NCBI GenBank assembly: GCA_009839775.1 | Contig: VXOZ01000100.1 | Coordinates: 1-8,519 of the forward strand | DNA: 8,519 nt | Reading direction: 5' to 3' | Source of the DNA: Chloroflexota bacterium | Lineage (GTDB): Bacteria; Chloroflexota; UBA11872; VXOZ01 | Shown here: positions 1 through 5,190 of the stretch, one piece after another | How positions within the stretch are numbered: position 1 is the stretch's first letter | How the letters are laid out: the number at the start of each line of letters is the position of its first letter | Position numbers and translations under genes: made by a program | Notes under the pieces: generated by a model | What the model was told of the DNA's origin: nothing | The model's input: the letters and a program-made list of their open reading frames with translations, nothing else | The model's database searches: none

Positions 1-38
1 AGTCTGGCTGTACACATACTCCGTAGTTTGATTGCATG

Positions 39-60
39 CGGAGGATCGATCCTCCGTTTT
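39..60 (+). terminator. Rho-independent terminator of an upstream gene outside the window
   Basis: A perfect 18-base palindrome, CGGAGGATCGATCCTCCG (39-56), is followed at once by TTTT (57-60) and an AT-rich stretch. As RNA it folds into a GC-rich stem of 7 bp closed by a UCGA loop, with a short U-tract, which is the classic intrinsic terminator layout on the + strand. It would end a + strand gene lying left of the window and insulate the epimerase gene. A fully symmetric palindrome could also be a protein-binding operator, but the T-run favours termination. Confidence 0.7.
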
Positions 61-202
61 CATTATCGCTTGCAGACATTCGGCTTGACGGCGGAACGAC
101 TACAATAGCGATCAAGAGAGATGGAACCAAATGGCGCCATGCTCTGTGCAGTCTGAAATGTGTGCCACGTGAGGGTCTGTGCAAGCCCTAAGCCAACCCG
201 AT

Positions 203-208
203 GGGAGG
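203..208 (+). promoter_or_regulatory. Ribosome binding site of the epimerase gene
   Basis: GGGAGG lies 8 bases before ATG 217. It decides the start against an in-frame GTG at 160, which would add 19 residues (including two cysteines) in front of the Rossmann motif that normally sits at the very N-terminus. Confidence 0.75.
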
Positions 209-216
209 ACAACGCC

Positions 217-1065
217 ATGAAGGTAGTCGTGACAGGCGGCAGCGGCGGCATAGGACGGTACGTCGTACGGGAACTCTTGCAGCACGGGCATGAGGTCGTT
301 TCCTTTGATCGGGTGAGGCCGCCTGAACCGGAGCCCGGCGTGCACTATCGCCTCGGCGACCATGAAGATGAAGGCACGGTTTTTGAACTCCTGGCTCCCG
401 CCGAAGCAGTAGTGCACCTATCCGCCATTCCTGCGCCCGGCACCCATGCCAACGCGTTCGTCTTTCGCACGAACGTGATGGGCACCTACAACGTGTGCGA
501 AGCCGCGGCTACCCTAGGGCTTAAGAAGATCGTTGCCACCAGCAGCATCAACGTACTCGGCATGGGCTTCCGCTACCGTGACTTTTCCCCGCACTACCTG
601 CCGGTGGACGAGGAACACCCCGACCTGCCGCAAGACCCCTACGGCCTCTCCAAAGTCGTGGGAGAAGACATCGTGGACATGGTCCATCGCCGCACGGGCA
701 TACCCGCGGTGTCCATCCGCCCGTCGCACGTGGTCATGCCGGAGACCTGGCCGGACCGTATGGCGGCTATGAAAGCAGACTTTAACGTCTACTTCCGCGG
801 CATCTGGGGTTACTCCGACGTGCGCGACTTGGCGGTGGGATTCCGCCTGGCTTTGGAGACGGAATCCGCCGTGCAGGGCGCCTACTACATCGTGGCCGAC
901 GACGCCTTCTGCCCCGCGCCTCTGGCTGAAGCCGCGCCGCTGGCCTTTCCAGACATTGGAGACATGGCGGCTCACCTGACCGGTACGGAGTCCGGCATCA
1001 CGAACGCCAAGGCGAAGCGCGAGCTTGGCTTCGAAGCGCAGTATTCCTGGCGGGACTTTGCTTGA
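217..1065 (+). CDS. NAD-dependent epimerase/dehydratase (extended SDR family)
   Basis: A 282-residue oxidoreductase of the extended short-chain dehydrogenase class, cytosolic, probably acting on a nucleotide sugar or a related sugar/uronate. Visible: the N-terminal beta strand and nucleotide-binding TGGSGGIG (residues 6-13), and an acidic residue at the end of strand 2 (SFDR, D31) that favours NAD over NADP. VVHLSA (65-70) and TNVMGT (85-90) are also typical. The catalytic set is T108-S109-S110 with Y142 and K146 in the YxxxK motif (PYGLSK). The C-terminal substrate-binding half is short compared with GalE-type epimerases (about 330 residues), closer to uronate-dehydrogenase-like members, so the substrate cannot be named. 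The start at ATG 217 is set by GGGAGG 8 bases upstream. It stands alone: a terminator lies upstream and selD, with its own promoter, follows 141 bases downstream. Family call firm, exact reaction unknown. Confidence 0.9.
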   Translation: MKVVVTGGSGGIGRYVVRELLQHGHEVVSFDRVRPPEPEPGVHYRLGDHEDEGTVFELLAPAEAVVHLSAIPAPGTHANAFVFRTNVMGTYNVCEAAATLGLKKIVATSSINVLGMGFRYRDFSPHYLPVDEEHPDLPQDPYGLSKVVGEDIVDMVHRRTGIPAVSIRPSHVVMPETWPDRMAAMKADFNVYFRGIWGYSDVRDLAVGFRLALETESAVQGAYYIVADDAFCPAPLAEAAPLAFPDIGDMAAHLTGTESGITNAKAKRELGFEAQYSWRDFA

Positions 1066-1138
1066 GCAAAGTGCCCATAGCTAAAGTGCAACCTGTGCGT
1101 TCCGCGGGCTGCCAATTGCATACATAGTATAGCCTGCA

Positions 1139-1159
1139 TTCGCCTTGTCTTTAGGCGAA
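1139..1159. repeat. Inverted repeat next to the selD promoter (possible operator)
   Basis: TTCGCCT (1139-1145) and AGGCGAA (1153-1159) are perfect 7-base inverted arms around a 7-base loop. The right arm ends 2 bases before the extended -10 of the selD promoter (1162-1170), so the repeat covers the position of the -35 element. That is where a repressor or activator would bind. It could also be a weak transcript end for the epimerase gene, but no T-run follows, so a terminator is less likely. Confidence 0.4.
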
Positions 1160-1161
1160 AT

Positions 1162-1170
1162 TGCTATACT
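1162..1170 (+). promoter_or_regulatory. Extended -10 promoter of selD
   Basis: TGC-TATACT: a TGn extended -10 motif (1162-1164) joined to TATACT (1165-1170, 5 of 6 to consensus). No good -35 is seen at 17 bases (TTGTCT at 1145-1150 gives only a 14-base spacer), which is acceptable for an extended -10 promoter. Transcription would begin near 1177, leaving a leader of about 30 bases before the GTG start at 1207. Confidence 0.5.
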
Positions 1171-1193
1171 TTAAACGTGTTCTCTGGCTTAAT

Positions 1194-1199
1194 GAGGAG
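1194..1199 (+). promoter_or_regulatory. Ribosome binding site deciding the selD start (GTG 1207)
   Basis: GAGGAG sits 7 bases before GTG 1207, which is in frame through the TGA at 1252 with the conserved SelD body. An in-frame ATG at 1192 overlaps this SD and has no SD of its own, so GTG 1207 is preferred. Confidence 0.65.
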
Positions 1200-1206
1200 C
1201 ACTGCA

Positions 1207-2250
1207 GTGGCGCTACCAATAAAATTGACCAGCCTGGCATCCTGTGCCGGTTGAGCGGGCAAACTCGGCCCCGCCGAGCTCGCGCAGGTGCTGCGCGCCT
1301 TCCCTTCACAAGCGAATAGCAACCTGCTGGTGGGCCTCACCGCGCCCGACGATGCTGCCGTCTATCGCATGAGCGACGAGCAGGCCATCATCAGCACGGC
1401 GGACTTCTTCCCGCCGGTGGTAGACGATCCTTACGCCTACGGTCAGATTGCCGCTGCCAACGCCCTGAGCGACGTCTACGCCATGGGGGGCGAGCCGCTC
1501 TTTGCCTTGAACCTCGCTGGCTTTCCGGACGACCTCGACCTGGACATCCTCGGCCGCATCTTCCAGGGCGGCGCGGACAAGGTGATCGAGGCTGGCGCCG
1601 TGATCGCGGGCGGGCACACCGTGACGGATGAGGAACCAAAATATGGTCTGGCAGTAACCGGACAGGTGCACCCTGACCGCATCTTTACCAAGGCCGGCGC
1701 GCAACCGGGCGACGTGCTGGTGCTGACGAAACCCATCGGTACCGGCGTGATCACCACGGCCCACAAGCGCGATTGCGTACAACCCGCCCACCTTGCCGAG
1801 GCCGTCGCCAGCATGTGCCGCCTGAATGGCGGGGCCGCGCGCCTCTTCCAGCAGTTCACCGTTCACGCCTGCACAGACGTCACCGGTTACGGCCTGCTCG
1901 GCCATGCCATGGAGATGGCGCGGCACGGCAACGTGCGCTTTGAAATCGACGCACAAGCCGTCCCGCTGCTGACCGGCGCGTTAGGCTATGCCCAAGACGA
2001 CGTAGTGCCGGGCGGTCTCGACCGCAATCGCGCCCACCTGGAAGATGAGGGGTTGCTTTCGCTGGACGCGGACATCCCACCCGCGCTCGCCGCGCTCCTC
2101 TTCGATCCCCAGACCAGCGGCGGCCTCTTGGCAGCCGTACCACCTCAACAGCAACCCCAACTGGAAAAAGAATTCCGCGCCGCCAACGAGCCGCTCTGGA
2201 TTGTCGGCAAGGTATGCGAGGGAACCGGCATTACGGTTACTGCGGCGTAG
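1207..2250 (+). CDS. selD: Selenide, water dikinase SelD, itself a selenoprotein (in-frame TGA = Sec16)
   Basis: Makes selenophosphate from selenide and ATP (with AMP and phosphate as by-products), the selenium donor for selenocysteyl-tRNA and for 2-selenouridine in tRNA. From GTG 1207 the product is 347 residues, the length of E. coli SelD. The N-terminus reads KLTSLASCAG-U-AGKL, where the TGA at 1252-1254 occupies the place of catalytic Cys17 of E. coli and K19 matches the essential Lys20 (same spacing of three). Downstream are the AIR-synthase-like core motifs: DDAAVY (48-53), STADFF (63-68), ANALSDVYAMGG (84-95), GGHTVTDEE (135-143), DVTGYGLLGH (224-233) and DPQTSGG (300-306). Conserved sequence lies on both sides of the TGA in one frame, so this is recoding and not a stop. 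A naive call begins at GTG 1288 and drops the active site. Several SelD families are known to use Sec here. The recoding signal is listed separately. Alternative start: ATG 1192. Confidence 0.9.
1252..1254 (+). other. Selenocysteine-encoding UGA codon (Sec16 of SelD)
   Basis: TGA in frame with the 320 codons that follow, lying between codons for SCAG and AGKL. In other SelD proteins this exact slot is the catalytic Cys or Sec. It requires SelB, tRNA-Sec and a SECIS in the host. None of the first two lies in the window. Confidence 0.85.
1281..1297 (+). promoter_or_regulatory. Candidate bacterial SECIS hairpin in selD mRNA
   Basis: CGCGCAG (1281-1287), loop GUG (1288-1290), CUGCGCG (1291-1297): a perfect 7-bp stem with a three-base apical loop beginning with G and containing GU. 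The loop starts 33 bases after the UGA, within the distance I recall for bacterial SECIS models, which also want a G at the start of the apical loop. A weaker outer helix is possible between 1276-1278 and 1300-1302. A second perfect hairpin lies between it and the UGA: CUCGGC-CCC-GCCGAG, 1264-1278. Its loop lacks G and is close to the UGA, so the distal hairpin is the better SelB-binding candidate. Confidence 0.6.
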
Positions 2251-2324
2251 CAGAAGAGTCAGCGCGGGTTCGAGCCAGTCTCTGCACACAAGGCTGACGC
2301 GCCACCCGCGTTACCTGGCAGCAA
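2251..2324. other. Convergent spacer between selD and the acetyltransferase gene
   Basis: The selD (+) and acetyltransferase (-) genes end facing each other across 74 bases. GTCAGC (2258-2263) can pair with GCTGAC (2293-2298), and the overlapping CGCGGGT (2263-2269) with ACCCGCG (2304-2310), so the spacer RNA can fold into long-loop hairpins. There is no T-run, so no intrinsic terminator can be claimed on either strand. Confidence 0.35.
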
Positions 2325-2939
2325 TCACTCGCGCGGAACGGCAGTCTCATACTCAGTTCGCCAAATGACCAGATCGGTGTTGACTCTACCGTCCGGCTCT
2401 TGAAAGCGGGCGTGGCAGGTAAACCCGTTTTTTTGGAAGGCGCGCTGGCTGCGGTGGTTATCCGCCATGACGGGGGCGAATATGGCGTCGGCCCGCTCGC
2501 GCTGAAAGCCAAAGCCTACGAGCAAGCGGATGGCCTCCGTCCCGTAACCCCGGCCCCACAGCTCCTTCTCGCCGATCATCAGGTCGATGCGGCGCAGGTC
2601 CTTATCGGGAAACTGCGCAACAATCCGCTGCAAATTCATCCGTTGCAGCCAGCACTCGCCGATGGGATTTCCATCTACTTCCATGATGAAACAGTAGGCA
2701 TGGGTGGAAATCCAGCGGTAGATAGTCTGCAACTCCTCTAACGTGCTCTCCTCGAAGGGGTTGTGATCGGCGAGTTCCATCACGGCGGGATCGTTATTCC
2801 ACTTAAGCAGAATGTCCCAATCGCCTTCACCCATGGGACGCAGTGTCACTGCCGTTCCCCGCAGGGTGACGGCATGAGCCTTCATCGTCGCGGGACGACG
2901 CTCAGGCGTGGGTTGCAGTTCCGGGATGACGGTTTCCAT
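2325..2939 (-). CDS. GNAT-family N-acetyltransferase (RimJ/RimL-like)
   Basis: A 204-residue acetyl-CoA-dependent N-acetyltransferase with one GNAT domain (about residues 24-198), cytosolic. It opens with the typical VTLRGTAVTLRPM strand (24-36). Core strand 4 and the acetyl-CoA pyrophosphate loop are RIDLMIGEKELWGRGYGTEA (117-136, the R/QxxGxG/A motif). Motif B is NHRSQRAFQKNGF (161-173). This spacing fits the RimJ/RimL and aminoglycoside-6'-acetyltransferase-like branch, whose substrates range from ribosomal protein N-termini to aminoglycosides and other amines, so the acceptor cannot be stated. Two starts are possible: ATG 2939, which has no SD but lies about 7 bases after a -10 box and would be leaderless, or ATG 2885 (residue 19), just before the domain and also without an SD. 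The first 18 residues are proline-rich and outside the fold. Convergent with selD, divergent from the gene at 3052. Confidence 0.85.
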   Translation of the reverse strand: METVIPELQPTPERRPATMKAHAVTLRGTAVTLRPMGEGDWDILLKWNNDPAVMELADHNPFEESTLEELQTIYRWISTHAYCFIMEVDGNPIGECWLQRMNLQRIVAQFPDKDLRRIDLMIGEKELWGRGYGTEAIRLLVGFGFQRERADAIFAPVMADNHRSQRAFQKNGFTCHARFQEPDGRVNTDLVIWRTEYETAVPRE

Positions 2940-2953
2940 AAGCGTAGTATACT
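2926..2953 (+). promoter_or_regulatory. Promoter of the 233-residue protein gene
   Basis: ATGACG (2926-2931, 4 of 6 to TTGACA), 16-base spacer, TATACT (2948-2953, 5 of 6). Transcription would begin near 2960 and give a leader of about 90 bases. The -35 lies inside the start region of the divergent acetyltransferase gene, so the two promoters overlap. Confidence 0.4.
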
Positions 2954-2973
2954 AAGTGCAAGCCAGATTTGAA
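2946..2973 (-). promoter_or_regulatory. Promoter of the acetyltransferase gene, possibly leaderless
   Basis: Read on the - strand: TTCAAA (2968-2973, 4 of 6 to TTGACA), 16-base spacer, TATACT (2946-2951). The -10 ends 6 bases before the first base of ATG 2939, so transcription would start at or next to the A of the start codon. The -10 overlaps that of the opposite promoter in the palindrome AGTATACT (2946-2953). Confidence 0.4.
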
Positions 2974-3037
2974 GGATTGGTGGAAGAGTAGAGCAAACTC
3001 ATCATTCCATCCGGTACGTTTTCCCAAAGGGCCGCAT

Positions 3038-3043
3038 AAGGAG
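3038..3043 (+). promoter_or_regulatory. Ribosome binding site for ATG 3052
   Basis: AAGGAG, 8 bases before ATG 3052. It is near-perfect and confirms the start. Confidence 0.8.
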
Positions 3044-3051
3044 CACACACC

Positions 3052-3753
3052 ATGAGTCAGGTGCAAGAGCGAGTCGTTACTGTAGATATCGATGAGCGCT
3101 GGCTGCCGCCTGCGCCGCACCGTGAGAAGATACTCGAAAAAGTCGCACTGGGCCGCGCGCACATCGAGGAGGCCGGTCACAACCAGCCGCCGCTCGTCTA
3201 TTTTGAGGACGGCGGCATGATGGAACTCCCCCGCGTGCGCTGGGCCGGCGGCAACCAATTCGTGCCGGACCTTTCCGAAGGGGGCGCAGCGCGAGGGACC
3301 CACTATACCGACGTCTGCGGCAGCATTGACGAACTGAAGCGCATCGAAGAGGAAGAGCCTGTGCGCGTGCAAACTGACGTCGAGCACATCACCGAACTTC
3401 TCGACGACATTCAGCACATGATGGAGCGCATGCACCGCCGCTGGGACGTCTACAAAGAAGCCGCCGACGCCCTTATGGCCGTGGCGCAACAAATGCAGGA
3501 GATCACCGGGCCGGACGTGCCCGGCGGTCTCGCTAAGCTGGCAGAGATGCGCCAATTCCTCTTAGAGCGTCCGGAGGAAGTCGCCGACAACGTGCCGTGG
3601 CTGCACAAGACCGCGGAAGAAGTGCGTTCCGTCGCGGGCAACAACGAGCAAACGCTCTACGCCTACCGCGAGGCCTGGATCGAAGCCGGCGCCAAGTACC
3701 TGCACGTCAAAGGTAGCCGCGCGTGGAATTCCGATAACGGTGAGTCTTCTTGA
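3052..3753 (+). CDS. Uncharacterised soluble protein, 233 residues
   Basis: I do not recognise this family. The start is secure (AAGGAG at 3038-3043). The N-terminal half (1-100) mixes short strands and loops, with VVTVDIDERWLPP (8-20), PPLVYFEDGGMMELPRVRW (46-64) and the only cysteine at C89 (TDVCGSID). A very acidic run, ELKRIEEEEP (94-103), leads into a helical C-terminal half. That half holds an amphipathic, methionine-rich segment with possible coiled-coil character (about 110-150, including DDIQHMMERMHRRW) and further helices at 159-172, 186-196 and 199-216. There is no signal peptide, membrane segment or nucleotide-binding motif. Codon use is like that of its neighbours. It is monocistronic, with its own promoter, divergent from the acetyltransferase gene. 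The reading frame is clearly coding. The function is unknown. Confidence 0.75.
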   Translation: MSQVQERVVTVDIDERWLPPAPHREKILEKVALGRAHIEEAGHNQPPLVYFEDGGMMELPRVRWAGGNQFVPDLSEGGAARGTHYTDVCGSIDELKRIEEEEPVRVQTDVEHITELLDDIQHMMERMHRRWDVYKEAADALMAVAQQMQEITGPDVPGGLAKLAEMRQFLLERPEEVADNVPWLHKTAEEVRSVAGNNEQTLYAYREAWIEAGAKYLHVKGSRAWNSDNGESS

Positions 3754-3780
3754 ACGTGACGCTTAGCTGACACTTATGTC

Positions 3781-3802
3781 ATTCCGAGCGAATGCGAGGA
3801 AT
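3781..3802. repeat. REP-like intergenic hairpin with tandem G.A mismatches
   Basis: ATTCC (3781-3785) and GGAAT (3798-3802) form a stem. Inside are GA (3786-3787) opposite GA (3796-3797), able to form tandem sheared G.A pairs, then GC/GC (3788-3789, 3794-3795) around a GAAT loop. The element with its flanks (GTCATTCCGAGCG... and GAGGAATCTAAAG) resembles a dispersed repeat I recall from intergenic DNA of Chloroflexota and other environmental bacteria, usually with a GCGAAGC core. This copy has one extra T in the loop. It is the only copy in the window and lies 28 bases after the stop of the upstream gene. Confidence 0.5.
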
Positions 3803-3854
3803 CTAAAGCCGCGGTACAACTCAGTCGGGTCCCCTACACAGGGAAGCTGTTTGA

Positions 3855-4094
3855 ATCACTACAGAGCTTAGAGAACACGAGCAAATCGTCCTCACTGCCG
3901 TCGTTCGCGACGATGAAGGCAAATGCTTGTACGCAGGGGATGTCGGCAAAATCATACATATCCATCCCGAAGAGAGAGCCTTTGTAGTCGAATTCATGGC
4001 CCAAGACGGCGAGACTGCAGCCATCGCTACGGTTCTGCCATCGCAAGCGCGCCCAGTAACCCGTGCGGACCACACAGACTCCCAGATCATATAG
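3855..4094 (+). pseudogene. DUF4926-like small protein gene with no canonical start codon
   Basis: The open frame after TGA 3852 encodes 79 residues with the DUF4926 pattern. These are ELREHEQIVLT, then CLYAGDVGKIIHIHPEERAF (glycine turn GDVG), VVEFMAQDGETAAIATV, and the closing LPSQARPV. Such proteins are small, SH3-barrel-like, of unknown role, and often found beside toxin-antitoxin-like genes. The family begins a few residues before the REHE segment, but no ATG, GTG or TTG is available there. Codon 3855-3857 is ATC, 8 bases after the SD-like AGGGAAG (3840-3846), exactly where an ATG would be expected. In-frame TTG 3924 and ATG 3993 fall inside the domain. So either the start was lost (ATG to ATC, recent pseudogene), ATC is used weakly, or the assembly has an error. 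The rest of the frame is undamaged. The antisense frame over this region is a shadow. Confidence 0.55.
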
Positions 4095-4180
4095 GCCGAC
4101 GTGTATGCAGAATATCCAATCCTGCAACGGCGATTGCCGCACGAGTGATCGTCTTGGCTTGCGTGGTTCGCGCTAGAGCC

Positions 4181-4858
4181 TTACCCCGAGTCGCCGCTCG
4201 GCAAGTGCGGTATGAGCCAGGCGAGGAAGGCGTCGGTGCTGCGGGACTGGATCGTTATCTTGCCGGGGCCGGTCAACTCCACCACCAGGCCCTCACCGCT
4301 GAAGAACGTTGACTTCAAGCCGCCCACGCGCCGCACGCTATAGCCGACACCCTCAGCGAATGAGACCATGTGGCCTGTGTCTACAGTGTAGGACTGCCCA
4401 GCCTCCAGCATGATTTCATGGATGGCGCCGTAGCTGGAAAGGAACACGGTGCCGCTGCCGCTAATCCTGAGCAGAAAGAGGCCCTCGCCGGAGAAGAACG
4501 TCTTGGCGCCGCCCCACGAAGAGTCCACCTCGATGCCGGCCGTGGAGGCGATAAACGAGCCCGACTGCGCAAAGATGACCTCATTGTTGAGCTCAACCGC
4601 ATAGATGTCGCCGGGGAGACTGGGCGCAAAGTTCACCTCTCCATCCTGGGATGCGGTGAACGTGTTGATGAAGAAGGACTCGCCGCCCAGGAACTTGCGC
4701 CGCAAACCGCCAAATAGCCCGCCGCGCATACTGGTCTCAATCTCGATGCCGCTCGACATGCTGACCATGGCGCCGGCCTCAGCGCTCACATTCTCTCCGG
4801 CAGCCAGTTGCAAGTTGAGTAGCGCATACGACGGACGGTGAAAGATCTCGTATTCCAC
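4181..4858 (-). CDS. AIM24 / TIGR00266 family protein
   Basis: A 225-residue beta-rich protein of the AIM24 family (TIGR00266 group, distantly related in fold to the trp RNA-binding attenuation protein TRAP). Its bacterial role is not established, while the yeast relative Aim24 helps organise mitochondrial inner membrane. The family hallmarks are in order. First come AEAGAMVSMSSGIEIETSM (26-44), GGLFGGLRRKFLGGESFFIN (46-65) and KTFFSGEGLFLLRISGSG (119-136). Then come TGHMVSFAEGVGYSVRRVGG (161-180), the internal repeat LKSTFFSGEGLVVELTGPGK (181-200), and IQSRSTDAFLAWLIPHLP (203-220). The start is GTG 4858, because AGGAGG lies 6 bases upstream. The frame continues open to ATG 4933, but those 25 residues (Trp/Arg-rich) are not part of the family. 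No signal peptide or membrane segment. It faces the DUF4926-like gene tail to tail. Confidence 0.9.
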   Translation of the reverse strand: MEYEIFHRPSYALLNLQLAAGENVSAEAGAMVSMSSGIEIETSMRGGLFGGLRRKFLGGESFFINTFTASQDGEVNFAPSLPGDIYAVELNNEVIFAQSGSFIASTAGIEVDSSWGGAKTFFSGEGLFLLRISGSGTVFLSSYGAIHEIMLEAGQSYTVDTGHMVSFAEGVGYSVRRVGGLKSTFFSGEGLVVELTGPGKITIQSRSTDAFLAWLIPHLPSGDSG

Positions 4859-5190
4859 AAAAGGCCTCCTTGTGGGAATCACCCAATATCGCACTTCAAA
4901 CCTAGCGTACCCCAACCACCACATGCTGCGCACCTGGAGATGATTTCACCATCACGGGCTGCGCTGCAATTGCGGTGCGTGGTTCGACGCCCTACGTGCC
5001 TTCGAGCAGGCTGATCAGCATCAAGAAGCACGTTCGCTCCGGCAAGGGGCAAGAAGCCTAAAGGGACTCATAGCGTGCGCAAAATTGGTGGCCCGTTGTG
5101 ACCCTCAAAGCTAGTAGCGTTGCAACACACAGGCAGGCCGCCGCGATACGCACAGCACCTTCCGGCACTGTAATTTGCGGCAGCGCTTTG
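4859..5190. other. Intergenic region with a 3' hairpin, no gene seen
   Basis: 332 bases between two leftward genes. Next to 5190, in the - strand transcript, CAGUGCC-GGAA-GGUGCUG (5153-5170) forms a 7-bp stem with two G.U pairs and a GNRA-type GGAA loop. It starts 21 bases after the stop of the membrane protein gene and may be a 3'-end structure, though no U-tract follows. On the other side, a TGC-GATATT (- strand, near 4887-4895) could be a weak extended -10 for the AIM24-family gene. No credible coding frame: the longest + frame lacks a start codon. Confidence 0.4.
4865..4870 (-). promoter_or_regulatory. Ribosome binding site setting the GTG start of the AIM24-family gene
   Basis: On the - strand AGGAGG (within AAGGAGG) is 6 bases before GTG 4858. 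A consensus SD in the middle of the longer open frame shows that translation starts at 4858 and not at ATG 4933. Confidence 0.85.

Noticed and set aside
85..106. TTGACG ... TACAAT as an epimerase promoter
   Set aside because: Both boxes are good, but the spacer is only 10 bases, too short for sigma-70-type recognition. No better pair was found.
1255..1274. Hairpin GCGGG/CCCGC directly after the UGA as an alternative SECIS
   Set aside because: It abuts the UGA, its loop begins with C, and it competes with the stronger CUCGGC/GCCGAG stem.
2263..2276. GGTTCGAGCC looks like the T-arm of a tRNA, possibly a tRNA-Sec remnant next to selD
   Set aside because: The bases on either side do not form a 5-bp T-stem, and no anticodon arm, D-arm, acceptor stem or CCA lies in the right place.
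3852..3854. TGA before the DUF4926-like frame as a second selenocysteine codon
   Set aside because: The sequence upstream of this TGA does not read as protein of any family, and the domain starts after it.
3834..4142. 102-codon - strand frame over the DUF4926-like region
   Set aside because: The + strand of the same bases encodes a recognisable DUF4926 pattern. The antisense frame has no SD and no recognisable motif.
4910..5070. Open + frame with protein-like composition between the AIM24-family and membrane protein genes
   Set aside because: No start codon in the frame after the preceding TAG and no family resemblance.
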